A model generated the notes under the pieces. The model ran no database searches, was not told the origin of the DNA, and was given only the letters and a program-made list of their open reading frames with translations. A stretch of 64,000 bases of DNA from Isoetes taiwanensis (taxonomy: Eukaryota > Streptophyta > Lycopodiopsida > Isoetales > Isoetaceae). A program made the translations under genes and the position numbers. Below, in pieces: positions 34,370 through 46,775 of this stretch (position 1 is its first letter; each line of letters opens with the position of its first letter). The DNA is taken from assembly GCA_021234155.1 (NCBI GenBank), contig JAJEKV010000040.1, forward strand, positions 11,489,072 through 11,553,071, written 5' to 3'.

Positions 34370-36445
34370 ACATTGTTTCACGAGTTCTTGAAACTAAACT
34401 TTCATGTCTCAGTTTTCATTTCCACAAATTTGCTTCAACAAACTACCAATATCAAGTTTTCCACCCCCAAGAAGAATTATTCACTTGTTAAAGATGCCAC
34501 CTGAAATGCTAGTAGATTCAAGTGACAAATTCAAGCCCAAGGCCTTTTTCATGACAGGATTATCACCTGCAACCAGATTTAGATCCATTCTGATTTAGAT
34601 CCATTCTGTCAAATCAGGATTCAATTCAGGTACATCATTCAACTTTGCTACGCATAATCGGGCACTCGATCTCGCATTCTGCTACTGCCTGTATCGTTGC
34701 CTTTGTCTTCAATTCGATAGGCTTATCATATTTTGGAATAGTAACGCAAAACTAATTACAATACATAATTTATATAATATAGAATCTAAACTTAAGAATG
34801 ATTACCTCTTATACGATTCTGGATTTCAGTGTTCAGTTACGCACATTCCCACCTCAATAGGGACATTCGCGCTTGCCAACTGACTAATGATAGAAGTCCT
34901 TCCAGCCTTTCTAGAAAACACGCCATCAATTTCAATAGTCTTCAACATGCATTAAATCCACAATGCACGCACCTTTGCCGATGTTTCTTATTATACCAGA
35001 CGTGCAAGAACAAAATAATTACTAACTAATCCAAATCACCAACCAAAAAGCGAAGAAATTAGAATAACAAAAATGTACCTCAGATTTTCGAATATTGATA
35101 GTCTGCATAAACAAAAATGGCTTTCCATTCTCATTTTGTGGATGAAGATGCCTCGCCATTTGTTTAAATATAAAAATTACATCTTAATCAAACCAAAAGA
35201 CTCTTCCTGATGTTTGTTCATAGGCACAGCATAATTCTTACTCATTCTTTCATTGTACTGCAGACAATCACTATCATTGGATACTAGAACCTCAAAATCT
35301 GTCAAGACTACCAAGTATAGCTCTTTCCTGCCTCTGATTATGAATCTAGACACGCAGTAATATATAAACCGCTTCCGAGCATGGTGAATTCGATGATCGG
35401 GGTCAGACAGCAAAGCTACCTCAATGGCATAGCTAATCTCCTCTTCCTTCTTGTGTTTACCACAGGCTCCAAGAGTACCTCTGGATCATCTCATGGAGGC
35501 AATGCAAGCTCGCTTAGCATTTGCAAAAATAGGGGAACACCTGATATCAAAAGGTACCTCCTCCTTACCGGTCAATCCAATTCCAACTTCTTGTGCTCTA
35601 TGAATGATCGCAATAAACTTCCTGAATATATCTTGTATTCTAAAAGCACAAAAAAAAAGTCAAAATATAATTATAACAATCAAATAAAAAACTAAATAAA
35701 AACTAAAATGTAGTACTTGCCTCTTAGTCGGATACAGTTTCCTATTCAAAGCAAACATTAATTACTTTGAGAAATTTGGAATTCTCATTTAGTATGAAAT
35801 AGGTTGTCCGATATCCATAGAATGTAAAAACTAGTTGTCCTTGAGCAGAAGTTAGCATTTTATTGCAAAAAAGATGTAAGGAAATTATAGTGTGTCAGAA
35901 ATTCAATTTAAGGGGTCCTTGCCAAACTCTTATACGTGAATAAAAGCTGATGGTATGGAAGCATTGAAATCATTGTAAAGATTGCGACGGCGAACCTTTG
36001 TAGCAAGAAATTGATATGTTAATGTACTGCACATGGAATTTAGGTAGTAACAATCCATATATTGATAGTGGTCATGAGCATTCACACCACTATGACAAGG
36101 CATTTTTAAGATATCTACATACTGGAGAAGATCACCATGGCGATATTTTTGACAATAAAGGAAGTAGAAGTTGAGAATAAACTTAGAAAAATTGAGTCAT
36201 TCACGCATGAGTGATCATATCACTAAGTTTCAGATACAGATTCAGGTCTTACACCAAGTGTCGAACATGTGCTTTTCCAATCTCCATAGCCTGAAAAGTG
36301 TCCATCTCTGAATAGCCCATTATATTTGGTACTCCCACATCTATGGCCTAGGAATTCGGTGCACATTCTTGCAGCTTTGTCTGTTTTAATGTCAGGTGCG
36401 TACTATGACTAAGTAATTCCTATTCCAGCTCAACTACGAAATTGA
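34370..36445. other. AT-rich intergenic DNA; possible decayed coding stretch
   Basis: On the minus strand 35180-35640 reads as an open stretch with one stop (includes EEEISYAIEVALLSDPDHR and KELYLVVLTDFEVLVSN). It has no family I recognise and no start. Nothing else is supported. Confidence 0.25.
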
Positions 36446-38034
36446 TAATTGAAATATTTTTAATCTTTTGCATGAAAGAGTGTATTTCTGTGTTCCACCC
36501 TCATCTTGCTCCATATCTTCCGACTGCATATATTCAAATGTAGGCTTGCCTGTCAAAAGAGGCATCATGCCATCAAGCGATTTATTTAGAGCCTCTAGCT
36601 TTTCAAACATAGGTCCTAAGGCGTCAATACGTTTCTGGGCTTACTCCAAAAGTTTTTTTTGTCTATTGCATTCTTTCCTCGTAACTCTTCGCATCGAAAT
36701 TGTCTAAGATTTCATCCAATTTAGATATATTTGTGCTTTGGATAATCCTGAGGTTGGACCTAGCAGAATCCTAGCATATGCACACATCCGAGCAGCACAT
36801 GCCGATCTCAGATGCTCTGAGATAGCAATTCACCAACTGCTGGCCTCGCCAATGGTGGCACGTCTTGCGTCCTACATTCTGCAAGTCTCCACCGTCAATG
36901 AGTCCCTCACAGCACAGGGGATTTGAGCGCCCAAATAGGGCCTCTCAACGCCTACTACAAGGGTTTTTCCTCCCACACGGGGGGTTTTTTCATCCCAGTG
37001 GTAGAGACCCATTGTACAGGGTTTCTGTGGTTTTCTTTTGTGTTTGGAAACTTTCCGCTATATTGTAACACCGTCTCATAGGCCAGTTGGTCTCCATGGA
37101 CGTTAAAATATACTTCCTTCCTTCCTTCCTTCCTGTTCTAAATTTTCATCCTTTGTTTTCTCTTTTTCTGACCCATCAGTAGCTTGATGTGCCATTTTCT
37201 CCAATGTTTTCAAGAAAGATCTCAGAAAGCATCATATTTTGCCATAATTCTCCTTCCTTGCACAAGTGCGACACGTGAAGTTGTACCAGCCAAAAAAAAG
37301 TCTAGGACACAACCATCTTTGGCCACCAGTTGATCAATAACATGATACGCATATGGTGTCTTCAGCTGGCATTTGAAGACATGGTCACCATCCGTATATC
37401 TCGGCTTAGCTATGAAACACATCTGAAACTTCTTTTTTATTTTTTCATCTTCATCCTCATTTCCAGTAAGGGCATGGGCGGCAAAGAAGTGCTTCTCAGA
37501 ACATGGCCCATCTGGTTCAGGTGAAGTTCCAACTCGGGTTGCAAAGGTAGTATATGTGCCTCACTCCTGTTGATGCACATGTGGCTAATATAATATTGAT
37601 ACTCTTTGATTTTCATCTTGCTCACCCACCCTTGTTCTTAATCTGACTCTAAAGCAATATGTGACCTTCCCTGAATCTAGTTATGACTATACAAACAGTT
37701 TGGCAAGCTTGCAGACTACATGAGCATAACCGAATGATAAATCTTAGTTGTTATCATGCCCGCTATTCATGTGAATAGTTCTGTGTATTTTTGGCAATCC
37801 CATATTGTAGTAAAATCTGTCAATGAATCCCATGGGTTGCATTTTCCAATACCAGAGTAAACACTGGAATATCATCCTTGGTGACAAGTTGAACAATATT
37901 ATTTTTCTCTTTTCTTTTTCTAGCATCTTTGACTGTCACAATAGACTTGACAAATTCTAGGAATGCAATAGACAAATTACCTAGTACATGATCTTTATTG
38001 TAATTGCCTTTCATGTATTCTGTATCAGAATCTG
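36446..38034 (-). pseudogene. Decayed gene with methyltransferase-like motif, split by insertions
   Basis: Minus-strand pieces in coding order: about 38034-37820 (ADSDTEYMKGNYN...KKNDIP-like, ends NATHG), 37926-37750 in the next frame, 37560-37222, 37215-37140, and after a LINE insertion 36730-36446. The 37560-37222 piece contains DGCVLDFF followed by AGTTSRVALVQGRR, resembling motif I and the following helix of DNA N4/N6-type methyltransferases. The other catalytic motif (DPPY-like) was not found. The last part is helical (RIDALGPMFEKLEALNKSL). Several frameshifts and stops show decay. A TA-flanked transposon cuts its upstream end at 38036. Identity is tentative: a transposon gene or an old host gene would look alike here. 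Confidence 0.35.
36738..37135 (+). mobile_element. 5'-truncated LINE, 3' end only, with (TTCC)n tail
   Basis: The last ~60 bp (GGCCAGTTGGTCTCCATGGA... then TTCC repeats) match the 3' end of the LINE at 48318-52857 read on its sense strand (GACCGATTGGTCTCCGTGGA... then TTCC repeats). The 36738-36926 frame is a likely remnant of the ORF2 C-terminus. It interrupts the decayed gene at 36446-38034. Confidence 0.65.
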
Positions 38035-38449
38035 CTATAAACAAAGTTTAAAATGAAACGCACTTATTTGCTCCAAACGCACTTCAAAAGGAATCTTTAA
38101 AAGATTCCCTAAAATTCCCCTAAAAAGTCCATTTTTAAGGTTTTTTGTGACAGGTGTGACAATTTAGGTAATTTAGGTACCCTTTTTGAGGGGTTGATTG
38201 AACATAACTCTTATGCAAAAATTTTAAATAGCAATTTTCATCCTCCTAATTTAGAACAAAAAATAGTTACTTATATAAAGTGTAGCAAAAAAGGGGCAAT
38301 AAGAAAAATAGCAAGGGTCGTAGATTGACAAAGAAGTGATATATTCAAGGTTGTGAAAATTGTAGAAAATTATGAACAAAATTGTCAAAAATATAGGACA
38401 TTTTGACAAACACTAATCACCTGCACTTTCTGTTCTTTACATGTTCGAG

Positions 38450-38737
38450 TCATCGGACAAACTTACATTTTGCAGCAATATCAGGATGCATCTCATCCTC
38501 AGACTCATTTAATCCCTGATCACTTGAGCCTTCATCCTCAGCTTCACTCTCAAAACTGGATGTACTTGAACGATCTTCTTCCTCACTGTCTACAAGTGAG
38601 TCTTCATCATCATCTTTTTTGGCCACCTTTCTAGGTTGTTTGTCTAATCCACATGCCGACCTTATTAAAGTTTGAGTGACCATACGTAACTTGCATGTTG
38701 TTGGTGCTATGGTACCATACGCGAGCATAGGAGGCAT
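38450..38737 (-). CDS. Acidic hypothetical frame inside the TA-flanked element
   Basis: ATG at 38737 opens 95 codons rich in acidic and serine residues (DDDEDSLVDSEEEDRSSTSS and more), after a short hydrophobic/basic start. The ATG lies just inside the first palindrome of the array. No domain is recognised. It may be one exon of a longer protein, or a low-complexity frame by chance. Confidence 0.3.
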   Translation of the reverse strand: MPPMLAYGTIAPTTCKLRMVTQTLIRSACGLDKQPRKVAKKDDDEDSLVDSEEEDRSSTSSFESEAEDEGSSDQGLNESEDEMHPDIAAKCKFVR

Positions 38738-38740
38738 TGC

Positions 38741-39190
38741 AGTATAAATTTATACAGCATTGCGGTATAAATTTATACAACATTGCGGTATAAATTTATA
38801 CGGGAGCTTAGGAGGCATTGCGGTATAAATTTATACAGCATGAGCTCAAGGGTATAAATTTATACAGCATAAGCTCAAGCGGTACAAATTTATACCACGT
38901 GAATTCAACCAATACACAAAGAAAGAACTCGAGTGGTATAAATTTAAACCGCCTGTAAGCTTAAGCGGTATAAGTTTATACCATCACCCCACATGAAAAG
39001 TGCGGGAGCAGTATAAATTTATACCGGAATTGTTTTAGAATGAAGCCACGGTTTAAATTTATACTACAAGTTTCCTTTAAACTATTAGAATGGATTTATA
39101 TTGTTGGTTATAACATGACAGGGCGCAGATATAACATGACAATGCATGGCTAAAACATGATAGAAGCTTCTTACGTATAAATTTATATGG
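38741..39190. repeat. Array of 16-bp palindromes GGTATAAATTTATACC (~11 copies)
   Basis: Exact or near-exact copies start at 38741, 38764, 38787, 38822, 38851, 38881, 38935, 38967, 39010, 39050 and 39175, spaced 14 to 110 bp with otherwise different spacers. Two further perfect copies lie at 40916-40931 and 40955-40970. The unit is its own reverse complement, as expected for a dimer-bound site. Confidence 0.9.
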
Positions 39191-39447
39191 TGGCTTGGAA
39201 AATTTTGCCTGAGAGAAACTTTAGGGTTTTCATAATCTGACCATACAGGAGTTTCTTGGTGCTCGAAGTGTTTGAAAATGGTTTGTTGGTTGGTTTTTGT
39301 TGTTTTTAGGTTTTGTTTTGTGGCCGAGGCTCTAAGCTTTAGATAAGTGGGAAGTTTTTTTTTTTAGGCTTCTTCGTGGCCGAGCTTTTCGTGGCTTCTT
39401 CGTGGTTGAGGTTCTTCATGCCCGAGTTTCTTCCCGAATGTATTTCT

Positions 39448-39669
39448 TAGGGTGTGGCAGATGTAGAATCACCTGTTGTGGAAGATCCTGAACTGCCAAA
39501 TCACCGAAGCGCCGAATCTCCGAATCGTTTAGCGGATGTAGAATCACTGTTGTGGAAGATCCCGAACTCGCCGGCTTCGCATGATACAGAAGCTAATGAA
39601 TCGAATCGAATGATACAGAATGAACAGAAGGCAGTTTGTTCTTTCTCTGTTGGCCTCAAGACAAGGTAA
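39448..39669 (+). other. Exon-like frame with internal duplication, inside the TA-flanked element
   Basis: Preceded by a TTCTTAG acceptor-like end and followed by an AAG/GTAATT donor-like site at 39666-39670. It contains two copies of a ~70-bp block encoding ADVES...VEDPEL; the second copy has lost its frame. No domain recognised. Confidence 0.3.
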
Positions 39670-40633
39670 TTTTATGTTCCCTTACACTAGTTCATGGAGC
39701 AAAGGCTGAAACCGTAAAAGCTGTAGTGTTCTTTTTTGTTGCTTTTTGGGTAGATTACTCCATTTGAAGCTTGTTTCTTTTCGCATATATCACACCGCAG
39801 GCATGAGATATTAGGTGCAGATCTTAGTTGCGATCATCACACAAAGCAAATGAAGGTTGTTGGATGGATTAGAGAGACTAGAGGTTGGAAATGTGCGTAA
39901 ATTCAAGGATTTATCCGGTTGAAATTACTTGGTATTAGTTTAAAAATTGCTTGTGGAGACTCATTAAATTGGAGTATGGAGTACTAGCAGCTCTGTTTTT
40001 TGTCTATCTTCTTGACTCTCCAGCTCTGAATTTAACACTAAGTGCAGATTCTAGTTTATCCATTGTTAAATGTAGACTACTTTACTCTGTAAGATTGGTC
40101 GTGATAGCCTTGAAGTTAGACCTCTGGTTGGGCTGTCACAGGCTGTAAACCCATCGGTTTGACCATCACATTTGGGATGTTTATATTTGGGATGTTTATT
40201 TTTCAATCTCATTTATGAAAGGAAAGCTTAAGTTTGCATCAGGATATACTTGTCTTGACAATGTTGTTGATATATTACAAAGCTGAATACCATTTTACAT
40301 TTGAAATAGGTAGAAGCTAGTAGAGATGTGTAAATTCAGGGGCTCAGGTAATTTACTATGGCAGTTGCATGCATGAAAATCTCAAAGGTCCAGGTTAGAC
40401 CTTTGATTGAGTTGCCACAAGATTTAAACTGTGTCAACCCAAAGATTAAGTGCATAGATATGTCATATATACATCCTGTGAAGCAGTAGAGGCACATAAC
40501 ATCTCGACACGATTTTTCTGGGTTTGAGATAATTTTTTTAGGATTGGGCTTGGCACTACATCTGTTTGCGTTCTTAGGCAAGGACGCAATGTAGTGTCTG
40601 TTGGTATAGCTTGCGACAAAATAAGCTTTAGCA

Positions 40634-40990
40634 GAACCATAATAAGTTCTTGCGAGTCATTTTCAAACGGAACCATAATAAGTTCTTGCGAGTCATTTTC
40701 CAACGGAAAGGAAGAACTGGGTGCCAAGAACGATGTTAAAGATATCAAGGAAACGTTTACATAAATCCAACCTCCCATCAAGAAAGATCACAGGAAAACA
40801 CAATGAAGAGGTTGAGTTTGTTGACTTGAGTTTGCTGAAGTTGCCATTGAATCAGAGGTATAAGTCAAAATCTCAAGGTGATGAGAGTTCTTTGGACTGG
40901 GTGGACGCACCACCTGGTATAAATTTATACCGACGGGTTTCCATTTCAACCTGTCGGTATAAATTTATACCGCACCACCTGACTATTTCT
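40634..40990 (+). other. Tandem 36-bp repeat and a second exon-like plus frame
   Basis: A 36-bp block containing CCATAATAAGTTCTTGCGAG occurs twice at 40634-40705. The frame to 40990 includes NEEVEFVDLSLLKLPLNQRY and runs through both palindromes at its end. No known domain. Confidence 0.3.
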
Positions 40991-41544
40991 TAATCGGAGC
41001 TTCTCTGCAAATTGGTTATGGCATGCCCTATTATTTTAAGGACCTTGTACAAAAGGTGCTCTGTAACAACTTTTTGTAATACTATTTAATATGATTACTT
41101 AATTTGAATGCTTCCTTCTCTGTTAAAAATGTTAAAGAATTTATTTGCTGCTAAATGATGTGTTCTTGAGCAAGTACTTTAATCAATTCTTTTTAGCTGT
41201 GTGGCAACTTCTCCTTCTGTCTTCATATTGCTACCGTGAGAGTATTCATGCACATTTTGCAACATAGCCTACTTCAATTGCATGTATTTTGGCAATGGAA
41301 ATTCTATGGCTGTCATGAAATGTTAGTTGTACCCCCCTAAACGGCCTTTTTTTTTTTGGTCCTATGCTTTTAGATTATTTTTCTTCAAAAGTACTATTTT
41401 CATGACGACTTTGCAAAAATCTTATCCAAGAAACTTGAATGCCTCTATTTTTTGCTCTTTTTAAAAGATTCCAACATTCTTGAGGGAATCTTTCAAACGC
41501 ACTTCTTAAATAAGTGCGTTTCATTTTAAACCTTGTTTATATCC

Positions 41545-44500
41545 AAAATTCCCGAAACGATCATAGTCCGATCACATTTGCCGAGAAGTTAATGCTGAGC
41601 CAAAATGTGAAAATACATCTTGAGCCAATGAATCAAGGGGCAAAGATGCCAGAACAGACTCCAACAAGGCTGTACCATGAGGCCTCTCAAACAATGTGAT
41701 GGCCACAAGCCAGAACTGATCAGGCCCTAGGATAACTTGTGATAGCTGATCAAATGTGGGATCACCTAGCTTGGGCTTAAGATAAGAGCATCAAGACAAG
41801 GCATCAGGCTTCTCTTGGAGAGGTCCATGATGGTGCTTGATCACAAAATCAATGTCAGATAATACTTGAGTATGCCACCAGGCCTGACGACGATTGAGCA
41901 CTCGAGCTGACTGTAAATATTCCAGATTTGATGTTCCATATAGCCTGTGATCTTATGAATCCTTCCAGGAAACATCTCTACTCCTCGAAAGAATCAACTA
42001 TAGCCAATAGCCCCTTGTCATAAATTGGATATTTGATTTCGGCAGCCTGAAACTTTCGCAACTGATAGGCGACTAGATGTAGCTTATGGTCATCCCCCAC
42101 CTGTGACAGGATACTGCCAAAAGAAAAATCAGAAGCATCTACTTTATCAACATATGGGGGCAAAGTCTCTGCATGAGCAAGAACTGGTGCCATGGTAAAG
42201 GCATGCTTCAAGGTAACAAAAGTAGTTTCTGCTTCCACACTCCATTCAAATGGCACATCCTTTGATGTGAGGCACATCAAAGGAAGGGCAGTCTCCGAAT
42301 AATCCCGAATAAAACATCGATAGAAGCTGGCAAATCCAAAACAATACCCAAATAATACTGAACGTCTCCGATGGAAGAAGGTGTTTGCCACTTCCAAAAC
42401 AGTGCTGGCCTTTTCGGGATCCATAGAGGCTCCACGGGGAGTGATACGATAACTAAGAAACTCCATAGTATTCTAATCAATTTGGCACTTTTTCAATCAT
42501 AATATAACCCACGGTCACGAAGCTTCTAGACGACCTGTCAAACATGCCTAATGGACGATAACAAAAATATCCAAGAACTCCTGAAGGACATCATTGGCCA
42601 TATGCTACAATACTGCTGGAGCATCTCTACGCCTAAAGGACATAAAAATGTACTCAAAATGGCCATACCGAGAATGTCGTCTTCCACTCATCACTCTCTC
42701 GTATTTGGATGAAATTGTAGGCATCCCGAAGATCAATCTTCGTAAAATAGCGCACACCCTAGAACTGTTCCAACGACTCTGGAATTAGCAGAAGCGGATA
42801 GTAATTTTTGCACTATGATCTTGTTGAGGCCACGATAATCAATGACGAGACGCACAGAGTTGTCCGTCTTTTTGACAAAGAATATGGGTGCTCCAATAAG
42901 GAATTGAGAATGTCGAATGAAACTAGTAGCTAGATTCTCCTCAATAGACCATATATCGAACCATATGGCGGCATTGTCACGGGCTACAAATCAAGAAGAC
43001 AATCATGTGGACGATGCTTTTGGAGCTTGTTGGCCTTGGCTTTATCAAAAACATCAAAGAAAATGTCATATTTATCTGGAAGCATTAGAGAAGATTTTTG
43101 GAATGCCGAGCTGGCCGACGGATGAACCTGGATTGCAAACACTGAACTTGGATCTTGCCTTCCAGATTTAATAGACTCGCAAAGAGAAATCTCTAAAATA
43201 TATTCAGAATTTGGGGCATGAATTGGACAGGGACAAGGGCCAAATCAGGGGATGGAGCAGAAACCGTGACTAGAATATTAACAAGAACAGAATCAGGAGC
43301 CCACGATACTGCACGGACTGAAGTAGATGTTGGTGCCGAGGCCTGAAATGCATGTGAACTAGAAGTAGGGCTAGAACTAGCAAACCAAAAAGATATAGTA
43401 CGCCAATCAATCTGTGGTTTTTGTAGCTAGAGCCAGGAAAGACTTAAGACTACTGGCGCATGTGCGCTAGCGATAAGATTGAAGGAAATGCTACAAGAAG
43501 CTCCTTCGAACAAAACTTGAAGGGGTGCAGTACATTTTGTGGCTGCGCCTGCGGAGATCTCATGTCTATCAATCACACCAACAGAATTGGGATGCTTAAC
43601 CTTGCTTCTAGGGATGGCGTGCTTAGTAGCGAATGCACCATCCATAAAGCAAGCATTTGCACAACTATCAAGCTGCACCAAATGCTTCCAACCTACCAAA
43701 CTCTGACTTCAACGATATAGAAATAAAAAATTCCTTACTAATCTTATCAGATGGAATATAGCCTTCATTACGTGCGGAAGAAGTATGAGAAATAACGTCC
43801 ATCGAGAAACTCGTATCACCTTGACTGGCCCCTAGAGTTTTCCGACTGATTTGGATGTTTAACAGGGTATCTATGAGCAATGCCGCCAGATTCTCTGCAG
43901 CAGAAGCAAAGATTAGCCTCTCACTGACACTGCTCTTCAGCCGCTGACAAGGGGCCTCGAACTGCATGATCGATCTGCATGGTCACTGGATTATCTATCT
44001 CAAAGATGCTGGACGGAGCAGAGACTGGTACTATAGGTGCTTTTGGGAAAAAAGTTTGATGGTGTCTTTCCTGTCTCCGCTCAAATAAGCGATTATCACA
44101 ACGAATTGCAAATCTGATGTCTTCTTCTAGCATTTTGGGGTCTTCCGTAGACAATAACATGTCTTTGATATCCTCACGTAAGCCCCTTCGAAAACAATCT
44201 CGAAGCGCAACATCATCTCAGACTGTATCTATAGATGCATATATGAAAGCTAGACAAGAAACTTGCTTAAATATACTGAGTATCATAGCAGTTGTGCGCT
44301 GCTGATCTGTGTTTCCAAAATATGCCTCGAGCTCAATAGTAAGAGCATCAAAGTCCTGTAATTATAGAGTCCCTCTCTTCAACAAAGGAGCAAACCAACC
44401 AAGAGTTGGTCCTGTGAGAAGAGAACCGATCAATCCAACTTGTTCCCAATCTGTGGGATACCCATGAGGATGGAACTGAATCATAAGCCGAATCTAATTC

Positions 44501-44990
44501 AAAAAGCCGCGAAGCTTGGCCCGAATGCCATCAAACTTCTCTGAAAAGCTAATCTTAGGCTCTGATAGCCTCAATCCAAAGCTAGAAACAGATTCATTTG
44601 AAGCAACTCATTCTCTGTGCTCGTTATTGTCCAACTACAACTACTTATATACTTGAACAAGCTGCTGGACTTTCTGTAATAAGGCTGAAACCTCCTCCAT
44701 AGAAATGAAATCACCAAATATGAGCAAAAAAAGATGCTTAGGATCAGAGCAAACAAGAACCAGTAAGGGATTCCGGTTCAAACTGTCATGAACTTACGTG
44801 AAAACAAGGAAAATATGCCATGAATATGCAAAAAATACGGAAGAAATACGCCAAGATTGGCAAAAAATCTGATATATGATGAAGAAACAAGAATACAATG
44901 GTCCAAAAGCAAGCAAGAACACAAGAGAGATGCCTAGAAGACTCAAGACCGGCGTTGAACTGGAATGATTCGACAAGAAGGAGGTGCCTC
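41545..44990 (-). mobile_element. Degenerate Ty3/gypsy element: gag, protease, reverse transcriptase, RNase H
   Basis: In minus-strand order: gag (about 44600-43970; GYPTDWEQVGLIGSLLTGPT and RFAIRCDNRLFERRQERH), a damaged zinc knuckle (CFCC...GGIAHRYPV near 43890), a retropepsin-like region (43699-43427; LDSCANACFMD where the active DS/TGA is altered), reverse transcriptase (42960-42490 and 42466-42250; GAPIFFVKKTDNSVRLVIDYRGLNK), RNase H (42250-41978; VDASDFSFGSILSQ) and the region after it (to 41545). The catalytic YLDD box near 42560-42583 reads FLDIF, so it lacks one aspartate. Multiple stops and shifts. No LTR was identified with confidence. Confidence 0.8.
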
Positions 44991-45142
44991 TATATATATC
45001 TAGGCCAATGGTCAGGATCGTGCCACTTCAATGGACGAGATCGTGCCAAGTGTTTCACATGCATATAGGTTCTAGAATATCTAGAACCTCTTGAATATAG
45101 TCCTGCATATGAAGAAGATGTGAGGAAATATTTTTAATAAGC

Positions 45143-45232
45143 ATTGGTAGTGCACTTGACAAAGGTGCGTGACTGTAGTCAAAAGGTTACGAGTTTAGCC
45201 TTGTGTAACTACTTTTTTTTTTTTTTTTTTTA
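45143..45232 (+). repeat. Possible tRNA-derived SINE with poly-T tail
   Basis: ATTGGTAGTGCACTTGAC could be an A box and GGTTACGAGTTTAG a weak B box, followed by a T-run of about 18. The match is loose. Confidence 0.25.
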
Positions 45233-46775
45233 TTATCTAGATTGTGGGCATTATAGATTTGTGGTGTAATAAGTGCATTTAACAATTTAACACTTTCAAA
45301 AAGTATTGAGCAAGCACTCAAATTATTGCTATCCCAATCCATTTGGATTTTGGCCTTGCTACTTAAATAATATGATTTTTTGACATTGTAACATATATTT
45401 CCTTTTTGTTAGACATCGCAATTTTGTCATGAAAAATCTAACACTTTAGGGCAAAAAGCCAAGGAGCTTGAACGGAGGATTGCATGGTTGGCCCGTACCA
45501 AAGAGAACCGGGCCGGATCTACTCATGGAAAGGAAGAAACGACGCTTGAGTCCGCTTTGGCCCATAGCATTTCGCATTGGGCATTGTTACCCGCTGTCAA
45601 AGCTTGCGGGGAGCGGAGATGATTTGCAAAAATGTGAATCAAGGCGGTATCGGAAATCCAGATGATTGTTGAAGACTAGTAATGGCATAAACACTAGACA
45701 AGAGGCCTGTATGGCTCTAATCGAGCTTTTAATAATGTTATTCCAATTTCCGCGAGAGATGGGTGCCGATTCCATGTAATGAAAGATTCAATAATATTCC
45801 ATCCGCTCAACTCATCCTAAAGGTTGGAATTTGTGTTTATTGCTTTGAAACCTTAACTATTACTAGATCTCGGTAAATTATTATGAATATCCATTTATTC
45901 ATGTTTAAGCATATACATTTATCTAGAGTGGGTTCTTCATTGATTTATTTGTCGGGAGCAAGCTTCTAAGCAAATGACCGTGCTAACTTGCTCTAACATG
46001 AAATAATATTGACATAAGCTTGAGATGTTTAGCTTGGCGATCCTCCGAGCAACCTTGCACCATTAGAGCATCATCTCGCGTGGTCTTTATGCCGACCGCG
46101 ATCGGGAAAGTTAATGCAACCGTGCCGGTTTCTAGAAACTTAATTGATAGAGACACCGCTACCATGTACAAGGCAACCATTTCTAATGCTTGTTTTTTGT
46201 AATGTTGGTGCAATTAGCGTGATCTTTGCTCATTGTTATGTATTCTCTAAAAAGTGGAAGTCGGATAAAGACCAGGATACATATTAAAAATTGCAAAGAA
46301 ATCGAAGAGTGCACTTATGGAGCTACAATGAACACTTTCGGTCTACTAATGGGTTTGTTGTAAATAGTGGATATTTTGGTAGTGATTGGATGTACTTGTA
46401 TAAATGACAATATGCTTTGGAATATTAATAAGAAAGAATTTACACCGGAACACATTTATCATGGATATTTGGAATGTTTAATTTCTTTTTGGCTCATGGT
46501 TAATGTCGAATAAAGTAACATAGCGGGCCTAAGGTTAGTACACCGACTAAGCTTAGGATGCTTATTGTATCGGATTTAAAAGGGTTTTTTTTTTTTATTT
46601 TATATTCATGTTAACATAAATACATCAGACAAAGGTATATCCATTGGAAAAAGATATACCAAATAGAGGCATGCAGAGATATATCTCCTGCTATGTCCAA
46701 AAAAGAAACTCCAATCATGGAGTAAATACAACAACTTTTAGAGTTTAAGCTTATAAAAACAGTTGTATCAGAAAT
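45233..46775. other. Intergenic DNA, no gene recognised
   Basis: Locally GC-richer patches (45480-45660, 46020-46130) have short frames without motifs. A T-rich run lies at 46585-46600. Confidence 0.3.

Larger units (their letters stand above)
38038..41539. mobile_element. 3.5-kb TA-flanked terminal-inverted-repeat element
   Basis: The first 32 bp (38038-38069, starting TAAACAAAGTTTAAAATG) and the reverse complement of the last 32 bp (ending 41539) differ at one position. TA dinucleotides flank both ends (38036-38037, 41540-41541), as in Tc1/mariner-type and some other transposons. Inside are an acidic minus-strand frame, an array of palindromes, and two plus-strand exon-like frames. I see no DDE/D transposase signature, so it may be non-autonomous or belong to an unfamiliar group. 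Confidence 0.7.

Noticed and set aside
37510-37625. Separate small minus-strand gene (MKIKEYQYYISHMC...)
   Set aside because: Likely an alternative frame of the decayed methyltransferase-like region rather than a gene.
38741-39190. CRISPR-like array (short repeats with unique spacers)
   Set aside because: Repeats are perfect palindromes with irregular spacing in a plant nuclear transposon context; no cas genes.
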